A stretch of 64,000 nt of DNA from Tetradesmus obliquus (taxonomy: Eukaryota > Chlorophyta > Chlorophyceae > Sphaeropleales > Scenedesmaceae). The position numbers and the translations under genes were made by a program. The stretch is taken from assembly GCA_030272155.1 (NCBI GenBank), contig CP126205.1, positions 422,501 to 486,500 on the forward strand, read 5' to 3'. The notes beneath the pieces were generated by a model. It was given only the letters and a program-made list of their open reading frames with translations. It had not been told where the DNA came from and searched no databases. Of this stretch, positions 24,801 through 37,765 are shown one piece after another; positions within the stretch are counted from its first letter, which is position 1, and the number at the start of each line of letters is the position of its first letter.

Positions 24801-27800
24801 GTGCTGATGTTACAGCTGTGCTGGTGTTACTGAGTGCTTGCGGTGCTGCAAGCTGGCCACCAACATCCGGAGGACGATCACCAGCAGCATCGCTTGCAGC
24901 AGCGACAGCTTCCTCTGTTGATCTTTGCGACCTTGCTTCTGCAGGTGCGCTGTCGCTGGTGATGGATGCAGACTGAGGGCTTCTGGCCCCTGCTGCGGTC
25001 AAGCTGGTGGTCAGCATGAGGGCCGCATAGTGCTGGGCCTTCATGACGTGTGCTAGCCGCTCCGGTGCTGTTGGCGCAGCCTGCACAGTGGACACAGTGT
25101 GTTACTGAGCCATATGGTGGCTAGCAGTAGTCGAAGCCGACATGCGCTTATGCCCGGCAACATGCACGAAGCACCAGCAGAAACGCACAGCACTTCCTGC
25201 ACGCAATCATACTGCTGTGCTGTACGAAGCAGGCGCAGCCGCCACCACATCAATCAACAGCAGACCAACACAGCTGTATCAACAGGGAATCGCAAGTGTC
25301 GCCTACCTGTGACAGCAGCACAAGTGCACGCAGCAGCTGGTCCACGTGTCTGATGCTGAAGCCAGGCTGCCGCCCAGCCCCAGCACCATCAGCATCCTCT
25401 TGGCCTGCATGCTGCTGCCCATCTGCTGCCCTAACTCCTGCAGCCCTACCAGGCCGCCTGGCCGTGCCCCTGCTGCTGCTGGCTGCTGCAATGCTGCCTG
25501 TGCCAGTCCTGCGGCCTGCTGCAGTGCTGCCACTGCTGATGGTGCTGCCTGGCGCGCTTGGCTGCCTGCTGGGGCTGCTGCTTTTAGTTGCACGCAGCCG
25601 ACTGGCACCTGAGCAGGCGGTGTGGGCCTTGGAGACAACTGATGCTGCATCATCCCCATCAGCACCAGCTGCACCACAAGCTTCATCTGCAGAGGCAGCA
25701 CATACAACAGCATACACACATTTGAAGCAACGCAATGATATACGTATCTGCCGTCCAGCTGCCAACAATGCAACTTGACTTTCTGTGCTGTCAGCTTGAT
25801 GCTGCTCAAGCAGCATGTTGAGCATACCTGCTGCAAAGGACTACGGCATGAGCACACAACACAGGCACATACCTTCAGCTGCTGCCTCCTCCAGCTGGGT
25901 CAAGGTACTGGCGGCGCCAAGCAGCAGCGCCTCTGCGCTGTGCTCCTTGCTGCCAGGCTCGCAGCCGCTCACCAGCAGCCACTCAGCAAACTCCAGCTGG
26001 TACTCCACCTGCAGCGCAAACAGGATTAACACAGGATAAGGGAGCTGACTGATTAAAAAGACCTACAACCACAAAACACCAGAAACGCTGCTGGATCAGA
26101 TACAAGTAAACATGATTTTGAGACCAACTACTCCTCCATGCGTGTGTCTGACTGCCGGCACTGTGCAGTGCTGTAGATGTTGAGCTGTGCATGCTGGGGG
26201 TGTTGCACATTGGCACAAACCAGCATGCGTTATTATGCGTTATTGCGTTGAGCATCGGTTGCTGACAGCCCGCTCACTTGGTCCAGTGGGTGCCCCTGTA
26301 GGGCCGCCAGTGCTGCCTTGCGTGCTGCCAGCTGGTCGCCGCTGTTGCTGGAGGCGTGCGCAAACGCCAGCCATGCACGAGCCTGCGGGGCGCGGCAGCA
26401 CACGCATCAGCGCAGGTACAGCCCAGACGTCAGAGGTGACAGCCTTGACACATGATGGCACATTGCAAAGAAGCGTCCCCAGCTATAGATCGCCTGCTTT
26501 GCAGATACTACAATCAACACATGCAATGGTGGGTTCTGCAAGAAACCCGGCTGAATGCAATGCAGAGCATGTCCAAATATTATCTCCTCCCCCTACGGCC
26601 GTACTGCTCCTCAGCTGCAGCCGCACTACTCACCTTTGCGCGTGGTGTGCTGAGCTCCGCCAGCAGCCGGTTCATGTCCTCACCCACACGCGGCGTAGCA
26701 GTCAGTGAGGCGCGCACCAGGCAGGTGGCGCGCCAGCCAGCCACCTGCTCTGCTGCGGCTGCAGCAGGCCCTGTGGCCTTCAGCGGCAGGCAGCGCTGCA
26801 GCGACTCCACGTGGCGCCGCGCAGGGCCCCACTGCCCGGCAGCTGCCATGCACTCAAGAAGCAGCACGTTGCAGGACACCTGCAGGCAAGAAGACACACA
26901 GCGATCTACAATGGTAACAGGCAGCCCCAGTGTTTACTCTACTCAGCTTACTCCACCCAGCTCACACGCCCTAGCTCATTCCACCCAGGAATGATGCGAA
27001 AGGGGTGGTGCCGCACTCTACGGCAAAAGCGGGCTGTCCTGCCATGCGAGGCAACACATGCGTGCGTGGCTACATCACCGTGCGGCTGGCAACAGCTGCT
27101 GGCTGCAAGCGTACCTACATGCACCTGCACAGCAGCAATGCGCGGGCGCGGCAAATCACCTGGAAGTTTGTGTCTGCAGGACGTGTGGCGTTCAATGCGC
27201 CTGCCACTGCTTTAAGCTGTGGCACTAGTGCAGCGCGAGTAAGCCCGCACGCCAGCATGCCGCTCCTGACACAGGCATTCCAGGCATGCCGTGCAGCTGC
27301 CTCCGCCAGATCTGCCCTGTTGACGAATGCTGCCAGCTTTGCTGCTGTGGCAAAGTGACTGAGGGCTGTGTAGTGCAGAGCCAGGCGGCTGGAGGCATCC
27401 TGACTGCAGGACGCTAGCAGGGATGTTGCAGCCTGCAGCGCATAGCAAAGCGATTGCTACTTGAGCTTTGCTGACACCTTGAAAAATCTCCAGCGGCCCT
27501 CAACAACATGTAATGTGCTGCCGCAATGCTTCACGGGTTGCAGGAAGCGTTAGAAAGTGCCGAACCACCCTAAAATGTCCATCACCTGCTGTGCCCCTTT
27601 CTCGGCAGTGTACCCTATTTCCGCATGACAAAAAGCCACATACAGGTTGTTAAAGCGCAACACGTGCGGCAGCAACACCGGTACCACGCACCTGCCCCTG
27701 CTGCATCTCTGCCACCGCCAGCCAGTACCAGCCCTGAGGGGACACCTCGGGCACATCCGCAGCAGCAGCCACAGCCTGCAGGTCCCGCTTGCCAGCTGGC

Positions 27801-30153
27801 AGGGCACCAAGGGCTGCTGTGGCGCATTCGCGCGCCAGCTGCCAGGCGCCCTGCAGGCCTGCTGCCCTGGAGAGCTGCGCCCACAGCTCGAGGTTCACAG
27901 CGGGTGCTGATGACAGCAGGGACATGGCTGAGCGGATGTCCTGCAAGCAGCAGCAGCAGCAGTCAAACAATGCACAGGATCGCACACAGCATCTCAGTGC
28001 ACCAGCAAAGTGCAGCCTAGCGCAGTTTATTGCATACAATGCTGCCCCGGTGCAGTGATGCTTCCCAGCGCAGCACCTCTGACTGCTAAAGGCAGGCCAA
28101 ACTAATTCATTCGCTCACCTGCTCAGCTTTATTCACTGGCGCAGCAGCTGCTGCTGCCTTGTCTGCCGCCGCCTTGCCGCCTGCTGAAGCCGGCTTAACC
28201 ACTGCTGCGCCAGCTGCTGTTGCCGCCGGCGCTGCTGCTGTCTGTGCAACAGAAAGCGACTCAATTATTGTCAGCACCTTGCTGGTGACTGCAAGGCTAG
28301 CAGGGGCGCCTGCAGGCACTGCAATGCTCCTGCCTTGTATCTGCTGCAGCCTTGCATAGGCCTGGATGAGCCCCTGAGACTCTGCTGCTGCTGTGGCAGC
28401 TGTTAGGGCAGCCTGGCAGGCATCAGCAGTGTCTGACAGCAGCTGCAGCAGCTCGGGGGCTGCGCCATCAGCTGCACCTGGTTGTAGCAGACGCGGTACA
28501 TCCAAATGTGCTGCAAGAGAAGGGTGGCGGCAGGCAAGCAGCACACATCAGCTTGGCAGACAGCAAGGCGCAAATTAACCTTTAGGACAGCTGCACCTGT
28601 AGGAGGGACGCATGCCCTGCAAAGTGCCGCATGAAATAGTTCACGCTTGAGGCATACCAGGTTAAATTTGAGTACTGCTCCCTGAAGCTTCAGCAGGCAC
28701 GTGCAAGTCAAGGAAGCGCAGCTTGCAGTGAATTTGCGGAGGTGTCAAGCCAGCCCTGCCTACCTGTCTTGCTGCGCGCTTCAAGCAGAGGCGCAAACCA
28801 GGGGGTGTCTGCAGCCCTGAAGGACCACACAGCAGCTGCTGGCTCCTCATCTTCTGGAGCTTGCTCCGCAGGCGCAGCAGTGGGCGGGCGCAGCACGTGC
28901 AGCAGCGCGGCATGCTCTGCTGCCTTGGCTGCAGCTTCTGCCAACATCACACACAAGTTTGCATCCAGTTGGCTGCTGCTGTCCTGCAAGTTTGGACAGC
29001 AAAACGGCAGGCACTACACATCAGCACAAGCACGCGTGCAGCAAGAGGTATGCTAGCACACCGCTTCAACAAACAGGCTGTGGAAGAGGATTATCTAGGA
29101 GTGGCCGCGACCCAACACTGCTGACAGCACTGTCTTGAGCGCAGCGCTCACTTTCAGCAGCTGCCTCAGCAGTGGCAGCAGCACGCCAGCCAGCTCAGCA
29201 TATCTCTGCCGCTGCAGCAGCTGCACGTAGGCGTTCCAGGCCGCCAGGGCTCCGTTCTGCAACAGCCATGGCTGCCCAGCTGCTGATGCTAGGCGCATGG
29301 CTAGCAGCAGATCCTGCAAGCAGGAAGATGCAACGTGTCAAAACAGGCGAAAGTAAGGACTTTTTCCAGTTTGGCAAGCAGCTGTGACTAGACATGAGTG
29401 CGTCAGCGCTGTGTCAAGAGACATTTTTGAGAGAGAGGGGGAGTTTAGACGTGAAGACATCATACGTGCAGGCCACGTACATGGCAGAGGCACCAGCATG
29501 TTTCTCTATCTCATTTCGACCATGCTGCTGGCAGCTGGCACCTGACTCACCTCAACTAGCAGCCGCTGCAGCTGCTCCACTGTAGCAGGCGGCAGCCTCA
29601 CGCCATCATCCCCACCATCAGCAGCACCAGGACCGACATCAACATCAGCAGCAGCTCCAGCAGCAGTATCTGCAGCAGCTGCTGCTGCCGCAGGCATGTG
29701 TGTAGCTGCATTGTAGCCAGCAGGTGGCAGCAGCTCCTGGTCGAGCTGCTTCAAAGCAAGCTTGCATGCATCTGACTCAATGAGAGCAACGCGTGCCTGC
29801 AGGACGCCCAACCACACAGGCAGCACTGCGTGACCGTGCTGTGTATGTGTTGCTGACAGAGGGATTGCAACTCGCATGTAAGCATTTGAGCCAAGTGAAA
29901 CAACTGGGTTGAATGCCGAGTAAATGTTGTGGCAGAAGGGCTTGCTGCTGAGGCATGTGGTCAAGCACACTGCTATTGCCTGATCCTTGTGAGCAGCTGC
30001 TCTGCATGCGGCCCAACATGCACAGCGTGCTGCCTGCGTACCTGTAGCAGCAGCATTTCGTTGTCGCTCGTGCCCTGCCAGTCTGCTGCCAGCACGTGGG
30101 GTGCCGCAGCCCTGACTACATCATCAAGCTCAAATGGCACCCAGGCCAACTGC

Positions 30154-30187
<34 letters not shown>

Positions 30188-33100
30188 ATTGCAGCGGCAC
30201 TTTCAACCTTCAACCAGCTGCAAAACAACATCTGCAGCCGGCAGCAATATGCCGACAACCTGCCTTGACATAACAGATAAACATGCATGCAGGCTGTTCC
30301 AGACGCAAGAGTACATCAAGTGTTTAGACATGTGCTTGCGGTTCTTCCGCATCAATGACAGCGAGCTACACGGCGGCGTGCCCACCTGGACAATCTCAGC
30401 CCACAGCTCTGTCCTTGCACGTGCTGAGCGATGCTGCTGTGCTCGTGACGCTGCAGCCGCTGCTGCTGTTGTTGCGCCAGCTGCTGCTGCTGATGCTGCT
30501 GTGCCAGCTGCTGCTGCTGTTGCTGCTGTACCTGCTCCTGTTGCTGTTGCAGCTACAGGGGGTTGAGCAGCAGCTGCCGCTGCTGGTGGCTTTGCAGGCG
30601 GCAGTAGCGCCAACTTTGCGACAGCCCTGCAGCACCAAAAGCAGGGTGTTTTAACTTTGCGGGGCGTCTCCGCATCCTCCCTTGTCAGCCAAACAAGCTT
30701 CATCAGAATGCACACGAACATGGCCTGACTCACGCCTGACTCAAAACCTGCCAGCGCATGATTACACGCATGGCTGTGTACCGAGCAGCTCACTTCTGCA
30801 GGTAGTCCTTCCTGACAGCTTCCATCTTTGACTCCTTGGCCCTCTCAAGCAGCACAGCAGCATCGTCATCAGGCCCAGCAAGCGACCCCTCCTGCGGCCC
30901 TGCAACCTCATCGCTGCTGCTGCCACCCAGGCCTGCGCCCCGCAGCCGCGCTGCGCGTGCCAGTGGCTGCAGGAACCTGTCCAGGGGCCGCTCATAGCCC
31001 CACAGCGCTGCTGCCTCAGCACTGGGCGGGTAGTTGAGGGCAAGGGCGAGAGAGGCCTCCTTGGCAGCCTGCAGTGACACCACACAGCACATGGCCAGCA
31101 TCCCTTAGACATTTTAAAGCAAACATTCCAAAGCAATAGCATGAGAAACTGCTATCTTGCGAAAGAGCAAGCTGTTCACGGCTGAGCACCTGACGGCACC
31201 TGCCGTACTCAAATGAGCTCAGAGCATGCTGCAGGACCATGATATGCAGTGCAAGCCAGGCATTTCTGCTGTTCCAAGTATGCTGCCACGCATGTAGTGC
31301 ATGTGCTGCAAGGCTGTCACCCACCTTGGCAAAGCTGTCAGCACCCGCCTCTGCCCTGGCAAGCTCCAGGTGCAGGCAGGCCCGGCAGCCGTGCCAGCAC
31401 CATGCATGCTGCTACAGATGCGATGCTTGTAAAACATTTCTGTTACCCACCTTGGCAAAGCCGTCAGCATCTGCCTCTGCCCTAGCTAGCTCCAAGTGCA
31501 AGCAGGCCTGCAGCCTCGCTAGCCCCATGCGTGCTGCTATAAGTTATAGTGCTTGGTAAAAGTTTTTTTCACCCACCTTGGCAAAGCTGTCGGCACCCGC
31601 CTCTGCCCTAGCTAGCTCCAAGTGCAGGCAGGCCCTCAGCCGTGCCAGCGGGCTGGCCATGCTCTCCAGGGCTTTTGCCACACCAGCAAAGCAGCGCCGC
31701 AGCAGGCCGCGGTGCTGCGGCTGCAGCAGCGGCAGGCCTGCACGTGCCCAGCAAGCCAGCAGCGCAGCCGGCAGCAAAGAGAGCACCACATGTGACGCTT
31801 TGAACACATGCGTCGTTGGCGAGTGTGCGCCCGCAGCTGCCACGACTGTTCTCGCATAGGGTGCGCCGAGCCGCGCAATGACGCATTAAGCTGGTAGCAG
31901 TATCCATGGCTGCGACATGCGACTCAAATTTCTTGCAAAATGGCCGTAGCGCAATAAACAACTGCCACGTTGCCACCACGCACCGGCGTTCCATGCCAGC
32001 TTTGCGCAGTAGTGCACACCATCCACGTCCTGCAGCTTCACAAACGCAGCCGCTGCCTCCTCCACGCCTTCCAGCACTGCCAGCCGCGCCTGCAGCCCCT
32101 CAGGGTAGCAGGCCACGCCGCCGCCCCAGCTGCTGCCTGGGCTTGGCACTGCAGGTGGCGCTGACTGCAGCGCTAGCAGCAGCCGCGTGAGGTCGCTCCA
32201 CACCCGTGGCCCCAGGTCCTGCAAATTTGGACATAGATCAGGACACGGATTGAGGTTGGTGTGTGAGGTGGACTGGCGTTAGGGCACCTTGAGCAGTAGG
32301 CGCAGCTGAATGCCACAACCGGACCGTCATGTTGCATTGGAGGCCAGATTCAGAGATGCACGCAAGTAGATGCTCGGCAGCTATGGGACAAATGTAGCAA
32401 GAGGTTGCACAACAGCAGGTGGAGCCTCACCGGTGACGCCGCTGCCCTTCGCGCACACTGTTCCGCCAGCTGTGACGCGCCAGACAGCGCTGCAGCCCAG
32501 GCGATGCTGCCCACAACGCGCATCAGCGCGCCACGCGTGGGGCCTTCAGGCCGCGGGTCGATCTGCAGGCAGGGAGAGGCGGTGGTGTTGCGTATCAGCT
32601 GGGCAGCAGCTGTGCCTAATCAGCAGCATTGTCGTGGCAGGCGGGTCCCTGGGAGCAACGTGTACATGTACTGCGGCCAGCCCTTCCACGAAGGTGAGAA
32701 TAGTATCAAGAGAATCCAAAAAGCCCTTCCTTGCAGAATACAACAGCAAGGCAGCCTGCATTCAAGTTGCTGCTTGCTTGGCACAACACTGCCCCTCACC
32801 ATCTTCCATGCTGCCCGCAGCTGCTGCTCTGCAGCCGCAGGCTCTGGACGCGAAGACAGCACCCACTGCAGAATTGATAGTGCACCAGACTCGTCCACTG
32901 CAAGCAGCAGCAGCAGCAGCAGCAGCAGCAAGCAGGCGAGGTCAGTGTGCGTCAGCAAGGCATTGGAGCAACAGCGCCCTACCAGCTGCTAGCACGCTGT
33001 TGGGCCGGATGGTGGTGCAAAGAGACACAAATAAGCTCGCCAAGTTACACAGCAGAAGACTGTACAGCACAGCATGAGCAAGAGGGACGCTACAGCTCTT

Positions 33101-35421
33101 GTAACTCACGCTTGTCAGCTGCGACAGCAGCCAGCTCTCCTGTGCGCCTCCTGGCAGCTGCTGCCATGCCAGGCGGCGGCCCTGCAGCAGCGCCTGCTGC
33201 CTTGCCGCCGCCAGCTGCTGCTCCCGCCTTGCCTGCTGCACCTGCGACTGCACCTGCCTTGCCTGCAGCCAGCCGTGATGCTTGCAGGGACTGCACGTGC
33301 GTCTGCAGCGCTGCCACATCATGCTGCACAGCAATCGAATCAACCAGCATCAGCACATCAATGGTCAGTAAGTTGTAACAGCCAAGCCAGCACGATGAAA
33401 CCAAGCAGTGGGCATGCCGCAGCACAGCTGGTTATTTCACTCGCAGCAGAGTGGATGACCTGCTGCCCACCTTGAGTGCAGTCAGGCCTGCAGACAGTGC
33501 CACATCCATGGCCTTGGTCAGTGTCTTTGGCGCCTCCTCGGGCCGGGGCCCCTCCGCTTGGCACATAGCAAGAGCCATGAGGTGGCGCACACGCCAGGCC
33601 TGCTGGCCCTCCACCTTATCCAGCAGCTGTGCAGCAAGAACATGTTGCACACTACAGCAGTTACAAGGCTGCAGGTGGCAGCAAATTGTGTTGCTCCGCT
33701 CCAAACATGTACAAGCTGGCGCGTCACACAGTTCTTACATAACACAACTGCTTGCTGCTGGCCTTCAACCTTATCCAGCAGCTGCGCAGTGAGAACAACC
33801 AGCACAAACAGCGCTACAAGGCAGCGCATAGTACGTGCAGGCCTCAAGTCTGCCTGCCAAAAACATCAACCATACAGCTCCTACTTAGTGTGATTGCTCA
33901 CTGCCTCTGCTGCTGTCCAAGAATATCCCTGCCCCGCTGACTGCACCAGACAACCCATACAGCAGGCTGCTGGTACAGCCGCAATAGCTGCTGCCTATGC
34001 TGCTCGTTGCACCACTATACTATCTGCTGTGTTACTGGTCATACATGCTCCTGCTGCAGCTCCAGCTGGCATTTTGGCCCACACCTGGTTGAGCCGCTCC
34101 GCTGATGGCAGCAGGTGGCTGCGCAGCTGATCACACTGCAGGGGCCGTGAGGCATGCCAGTAGTGCACGCTGCCGTTGTAGATGAGGTACGTGTACCTGC
34201 CACGATCACACAGCCACCCGCACGCGCAGACACGTGGCAACATTACATGTCAAGACCAAGGTTGTGCTTGCTTGAGTCACACACCTGCAACCCTGCATAC
34301 TGCTGTTGCTGCTGCTGTTGCTGCAGTTCACCTTCAAGCGTTGGCGCAGTAGCAGCTGCTGGGCTAGTGCCTGGGCTGTCAGCGCATTTGCAACAATGTG
34401 AACTGCTTCGTTGCTGGTATGCCCTCTTGCACATGCTCCTCAGCAGCGAGCCACACGCTGACAACCAGGCACATCACTGGAACTACAAAAAACCATGATA
34501 GCTAGCTGCTGTTGCAGCAGCTGCTGCCACTAGCGCCACTGCTGCTTGCCTGGGGTTGGCTGCTGCCAGCTCAGCGCCCTGCAGGATGTAGCGCAGCGCC
34601 TCCAGCACGCCATCCACCAGAGCCTGGCCCTTGAAGCTGCTGCTGAGCTGCGACACCAGCTGCCCAGCAGCAAACAGCGCCCTGCACATGGCCTGGCTGC
34701 GCGCCTCGGCCTTGCCCTGCGGCCCTGGGGCATGGTACCTGGGCGGGGTGTGCAGCACAAGGTGATGCTGCTGGATGGTGCTGCTGGTGAACTGTACTGC
34801 GCTAGCAACAACCGCATGACGTGCAGATGGTGTCTACTGCTGTCCTTCCTGCTCTGCAAGTTGCTGCTGCACAGCATGATTAGTGCCACCGTGGAACACA
34901 CGTGCGCTATCAAAGCAAACATGCACACCTCGAAAAGGACCATTGCTGTGTTGCTGCAAGCCAACAGCTGCAACCTGCGCTCACCTCTGAGCATGCACAA
35001 AGAATGCGTCCAGCAGGGACCTTGCCCGCTGCAGGTCTCCAGCCTGCATGACAGTCAGTCAGTGTGCTTTTGACCTTTCTCCAAGCAACATAGCCACGAC
35101 CCTGCCGTAAAGGCAGTGCCGCTTGCTGCGCAGGCAGTACTGCTCAGCACCTGCTTTTCGTCCATGCATCACGGCTGCACGCATGATATGCTTTGCACAG
35201 ATGTAGAAAGCAGATAATCAACATGCGCTGCTGATGGTAACACTCACCTTGAGTGCAGCTTCAGCAGCTGACACCAACACCTCCAGGCCTTGCTGGCCTG
35301 GGCATGCAGGACTGCCCTTCAGCAGCTCTTCTGCTTTTGCAAACACCACTGCATCCTTTCCGCCACTGCCTGCATTCCTTCGAGTCAAAGATGTCATAGC
35401 AATTGTTTACAGCACGTCCAT
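16696..35421 (-). CDS. CFAP46: Cilia- and flagella-associated protein 46 (central-pair C1d projection)
   Basis: CFAP46/FAP46 is a very large TPR-like protein of the C1d projection on the axonemal central pair, needed for normal beating. The gene spans 18.7 kb with at least 25 coding blocks. The start is resolved: an 11-base first exon (35421-35411, ATGGACGTGCT), then 35365-35248, 35043-34985 and a block from about 34740. The diagnostic N-terminal motif RYTYLIYNGSVHYWHASRP lies near 34200-34140. It matches the conserved YNxSVxYW stretch of animal CFAP46. Long Ala/Leu helical-repeat blocks follow (for example 32224-31990, 31750-31577, 31072-30790, 21480-20700). Near the C-terminus are LLLDPELCALPWEALRC (about 18560) and GAKGLLVLGPGRLLASVP (about 17440). 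A final CHAT-like block (LNCPAAAARQLHADIRKYPD, then LLLLRGVRSVALATVAGTPH) ends in a Lys/Gly tail at 16696. Internal exon borders were not all resolved. Four introns carry duplicated exon edges. Confidence 0.9.
17400..18150 (-). repeat. Tandem duplication around a CFAP46 exon start
   Basis: The 5' edge of the exon at about 17559-17400 (coding QQLLEPLGQGWQGLAG) recurs upstream in the transcript at about 17815-17747 and 18075-18009, with a shorter fragment near 17888-17922. Linking sequence (TTGGGTCAGCCAGA and a GGATCT/AAGCATTCAGTGCA block) repeats too, so the unit is about 250 bp. Copies retain an AG directly before the exon-like part. Confidence 0.85.
21717..22050 (-). repeat. Duplicated CFAP46 exon end with donor site
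   Basis: The exon end coding ASPVIEYLEAMQAQ, followed by a GTGGGTG donor (true copy ending at 21983), is repeated downstream in the intron with its own GTGGGTGAG donor at 21717-21725. The coding parts are nearly identical over about 55 bases, and the copy stays open in the same frame. Confidence 0.85.
31318..31660 (-). repeat. Triplicated CFAP46 exon end with donor site
   Basis: The exon end coding CLHLELARAEAGADSFAK and its GTGGGTG donor (true exon ends at 31577) appears twice more in the following intron, with decoy donors at 31445-31450 and 31318-31324. The period is about 125 bp. Differences are scattered substitutions, and the splice donor is intact in all three. Confidence 0.9.
33590..33800 (-). 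repeat. Duplicated CFAP46 exon start with acceptor site
   Basis: The exon start coding LLDKVEGQQ after a CAG acceptor (about 33628) has a second copy upstream in the transcript (about 33783-33745), also directly preceded by AG. The flanking AAGAACA(A/T)G / GAGAACAACC stretch is also partly similar. Confidence 0.8.
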
Positions 35422-36584
35422 GTTGTTGCGGAGATCGCATGCCAAAGCAATCAAAGTATGCCTGTAAGGCAGCAGAACTGCAGGACTGCACGGCGTGTGA
35501 CTTGGACGGAAGCCATAGCATTACAATATTCAAATCAATTTATATTTGCTTGTGGCTTAGAGATCGTGTATGTCGAACAAAGCACAGCGATTCAAACGGC
35601 GAGTTTCCTGAACTAGGTCTTGACACGTAGGGCCCTCTTCGATTCCACCGCATCTGAGCTGTGGTTTCTCCCTCAGCCGTTTAATTTTATTACTAGTTCG
35701 ACAATTTGTGTTTGATTACACGCAAGCAAGGCATCCGAATAAGTTGACTTGAGTTGACTGCTGAACGCCCCACCTATCACGACACAGCAGCCTGTCGGTA
35801 TGATGGCAAGCAGGCTGCAGCCCACAGGAGCATCGTGGCCTGGTCATACTAATGCCTAAACAAGCAGCGCTGATTCAAGGACTATGGTGTCATTTGCTCG
35901 GAGTTGGGACCAGCCCTGCCTGTGCATGCATCATCATGCTGCACTGCTGTGCTGCAGTGTGTGTGCTCTTGCTCAGGATGTAAGTGTGCGGCTGCTTGTT
36001 GGTGAGTAGCATATTATTGCAAGTTGCGACACCGGAACATCTATGTGAAACAAGAGGTCACAGGGGCTGCTTGTTTTGCACCAGCTGTGCATGCTGCTGT
36101 GGGTAACAGCAGCGCACCAGCTGGTACATACATGCATACAAGAATAAGCACCAGGCGGGTAACCACAAGGGTGCATATGTCAAAGGAAACACCGAACAAC
36201 ACAGGAACGGCTAGCATGACAACACCGCATGCCATTTGCACAAATTTATCTGTGCTGCAGGCCCTGCAGTACCGGGCATGTCATACATCAAGAAAGGGTA
36301 GTGCCAACTATGCTGTTCCTGGCTGCCGAACAAAGTTGCATGTAGTGCTGGCCCAATGGTTTGCATCATGCAGTTCAACCACTACATCACTCATAGCATA
36401 GGTTGCTCTAATGTACAGTCTGCAGTGCAGGTCATCTGTAACCCAGCATTATAACCTCGCTGACATGTAGACAGCACACCATGCTGCTGCCAGCAACGCC
36501 ACATGCTTGCCGCACACATGCTGCAACCAGCTCTGACAGTCAGCCATTTTTGCTGCCACATCCAGCTGCCCATCTACACATCAT
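35422..36584. other. Gene-free spacer between CFAP46 and the upstream minus-strand gene
   Basis: This holds the CFAP46 promoter and 5' leader at its left end and the 3' flank of the next gene at its right. A TGTAA on the minus strand at 35716-35720 could end the upstream transcript. It is more AT-rich than its surroundings near 35640-35760. No coding exon was supported. Confidence 0.4.
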
Positions 36585-37733
36585 CTACACCTCCACGCCA
36601 ACAGCACCATCGCCGCATGCTGCCCCCTCCTGCCCCTGTGCGCCTCCACCAACATCAACCTCCATCGCTGCCGCCCCTGCTGCGCCAGCAGCCTCCGCCT
36701 CGCCGTCCTGCGCTGCTGTCAGCAGTGCGCTGATGCGCTGCAGCAGCATTGGGTTGTCCAGCCGCAGTGAACGGCCCTCCAGCACCGCCAGGCTCACGCG
36801 CGTGTCCAGCAGCTGGCCCTGCAGCGACTCCAGCACCAGCCGCATCTGCAGCATACAGCAGCAGCAGCAGCGTATATGTCAGCAAAATGCAATGTGCGCA
36901 CCAAGGTGTGAGAGCCAGATGTTCAAGAACATGTTGGCACGCATCACACTCCAGCACACAACTGTAGGCAGAGCAGTGCAGGCGGGCATGAACACTACCT
37001 CCTGCAGGCTGTCAGGCCGCAACAAGCTAATGTACGGCTTGCAGTGAACTAATTTTTGCTTCCAGGCAAGAATGCGCAGTGGCTGCCACTGACCTCCTCC
37101 AGCCGCCTGATTGGCTCCTGCAGCTTGCCAGTCAGCGGCGCAGGCAGCTCCTCATCAGCGCCGCCACCAGCATTGCCGCTGCTGCCGCCAAAGCCACTGC
37201 CAGCACCAGCGCTTGCTGCATGCATCAGGCCAGCTGTGCCTGGCCCTGGCCTGCCAGCTGGGGCAGCTGCACTGCTGCGCAGGTCAGGGAAGGGCCTGAC
37301 CCCCATGGGTGCTGAGCTTGGGCCGGGGGAGGGTGTGGCGGCTGCTGCAGCTGCTGCTGGGGCTGCGGCAGAGACAGGTGTGTGCATGGCGCGCTCAGGT
37401 GTGACTGCTGCTGCTGCTGTTGCTGCTGGAGCAGGCGCAACTGCAGCGGCACTGGAGTTGGTGTCCATGGGTGTTGGTGCAGGTGTGGGTCTGTTGATGT
37501 TGCCAGCGACGCTTGCCGCTGCTGCTGCTGCTGCAGGCGCAGGCGCTGCTGGCGCAGCTGTTGGAGGCCTCTGGAAAGCCGCAAGCCCACCTCCTGCTGG
37601 CGCTGCAGCTGATGCTGACGTAACAGGCTTGCTGCGGCTTGAGCCATCATCCACGCTGCCAGCGCTCGGGCGCTTGCGCAGCAGCGACAGTGGTGCCCTG
37701 CCGCCACCAGATGCCCCTCCTCCACTCATGCCG

Positions 37734-37765
<32 letters not shown>

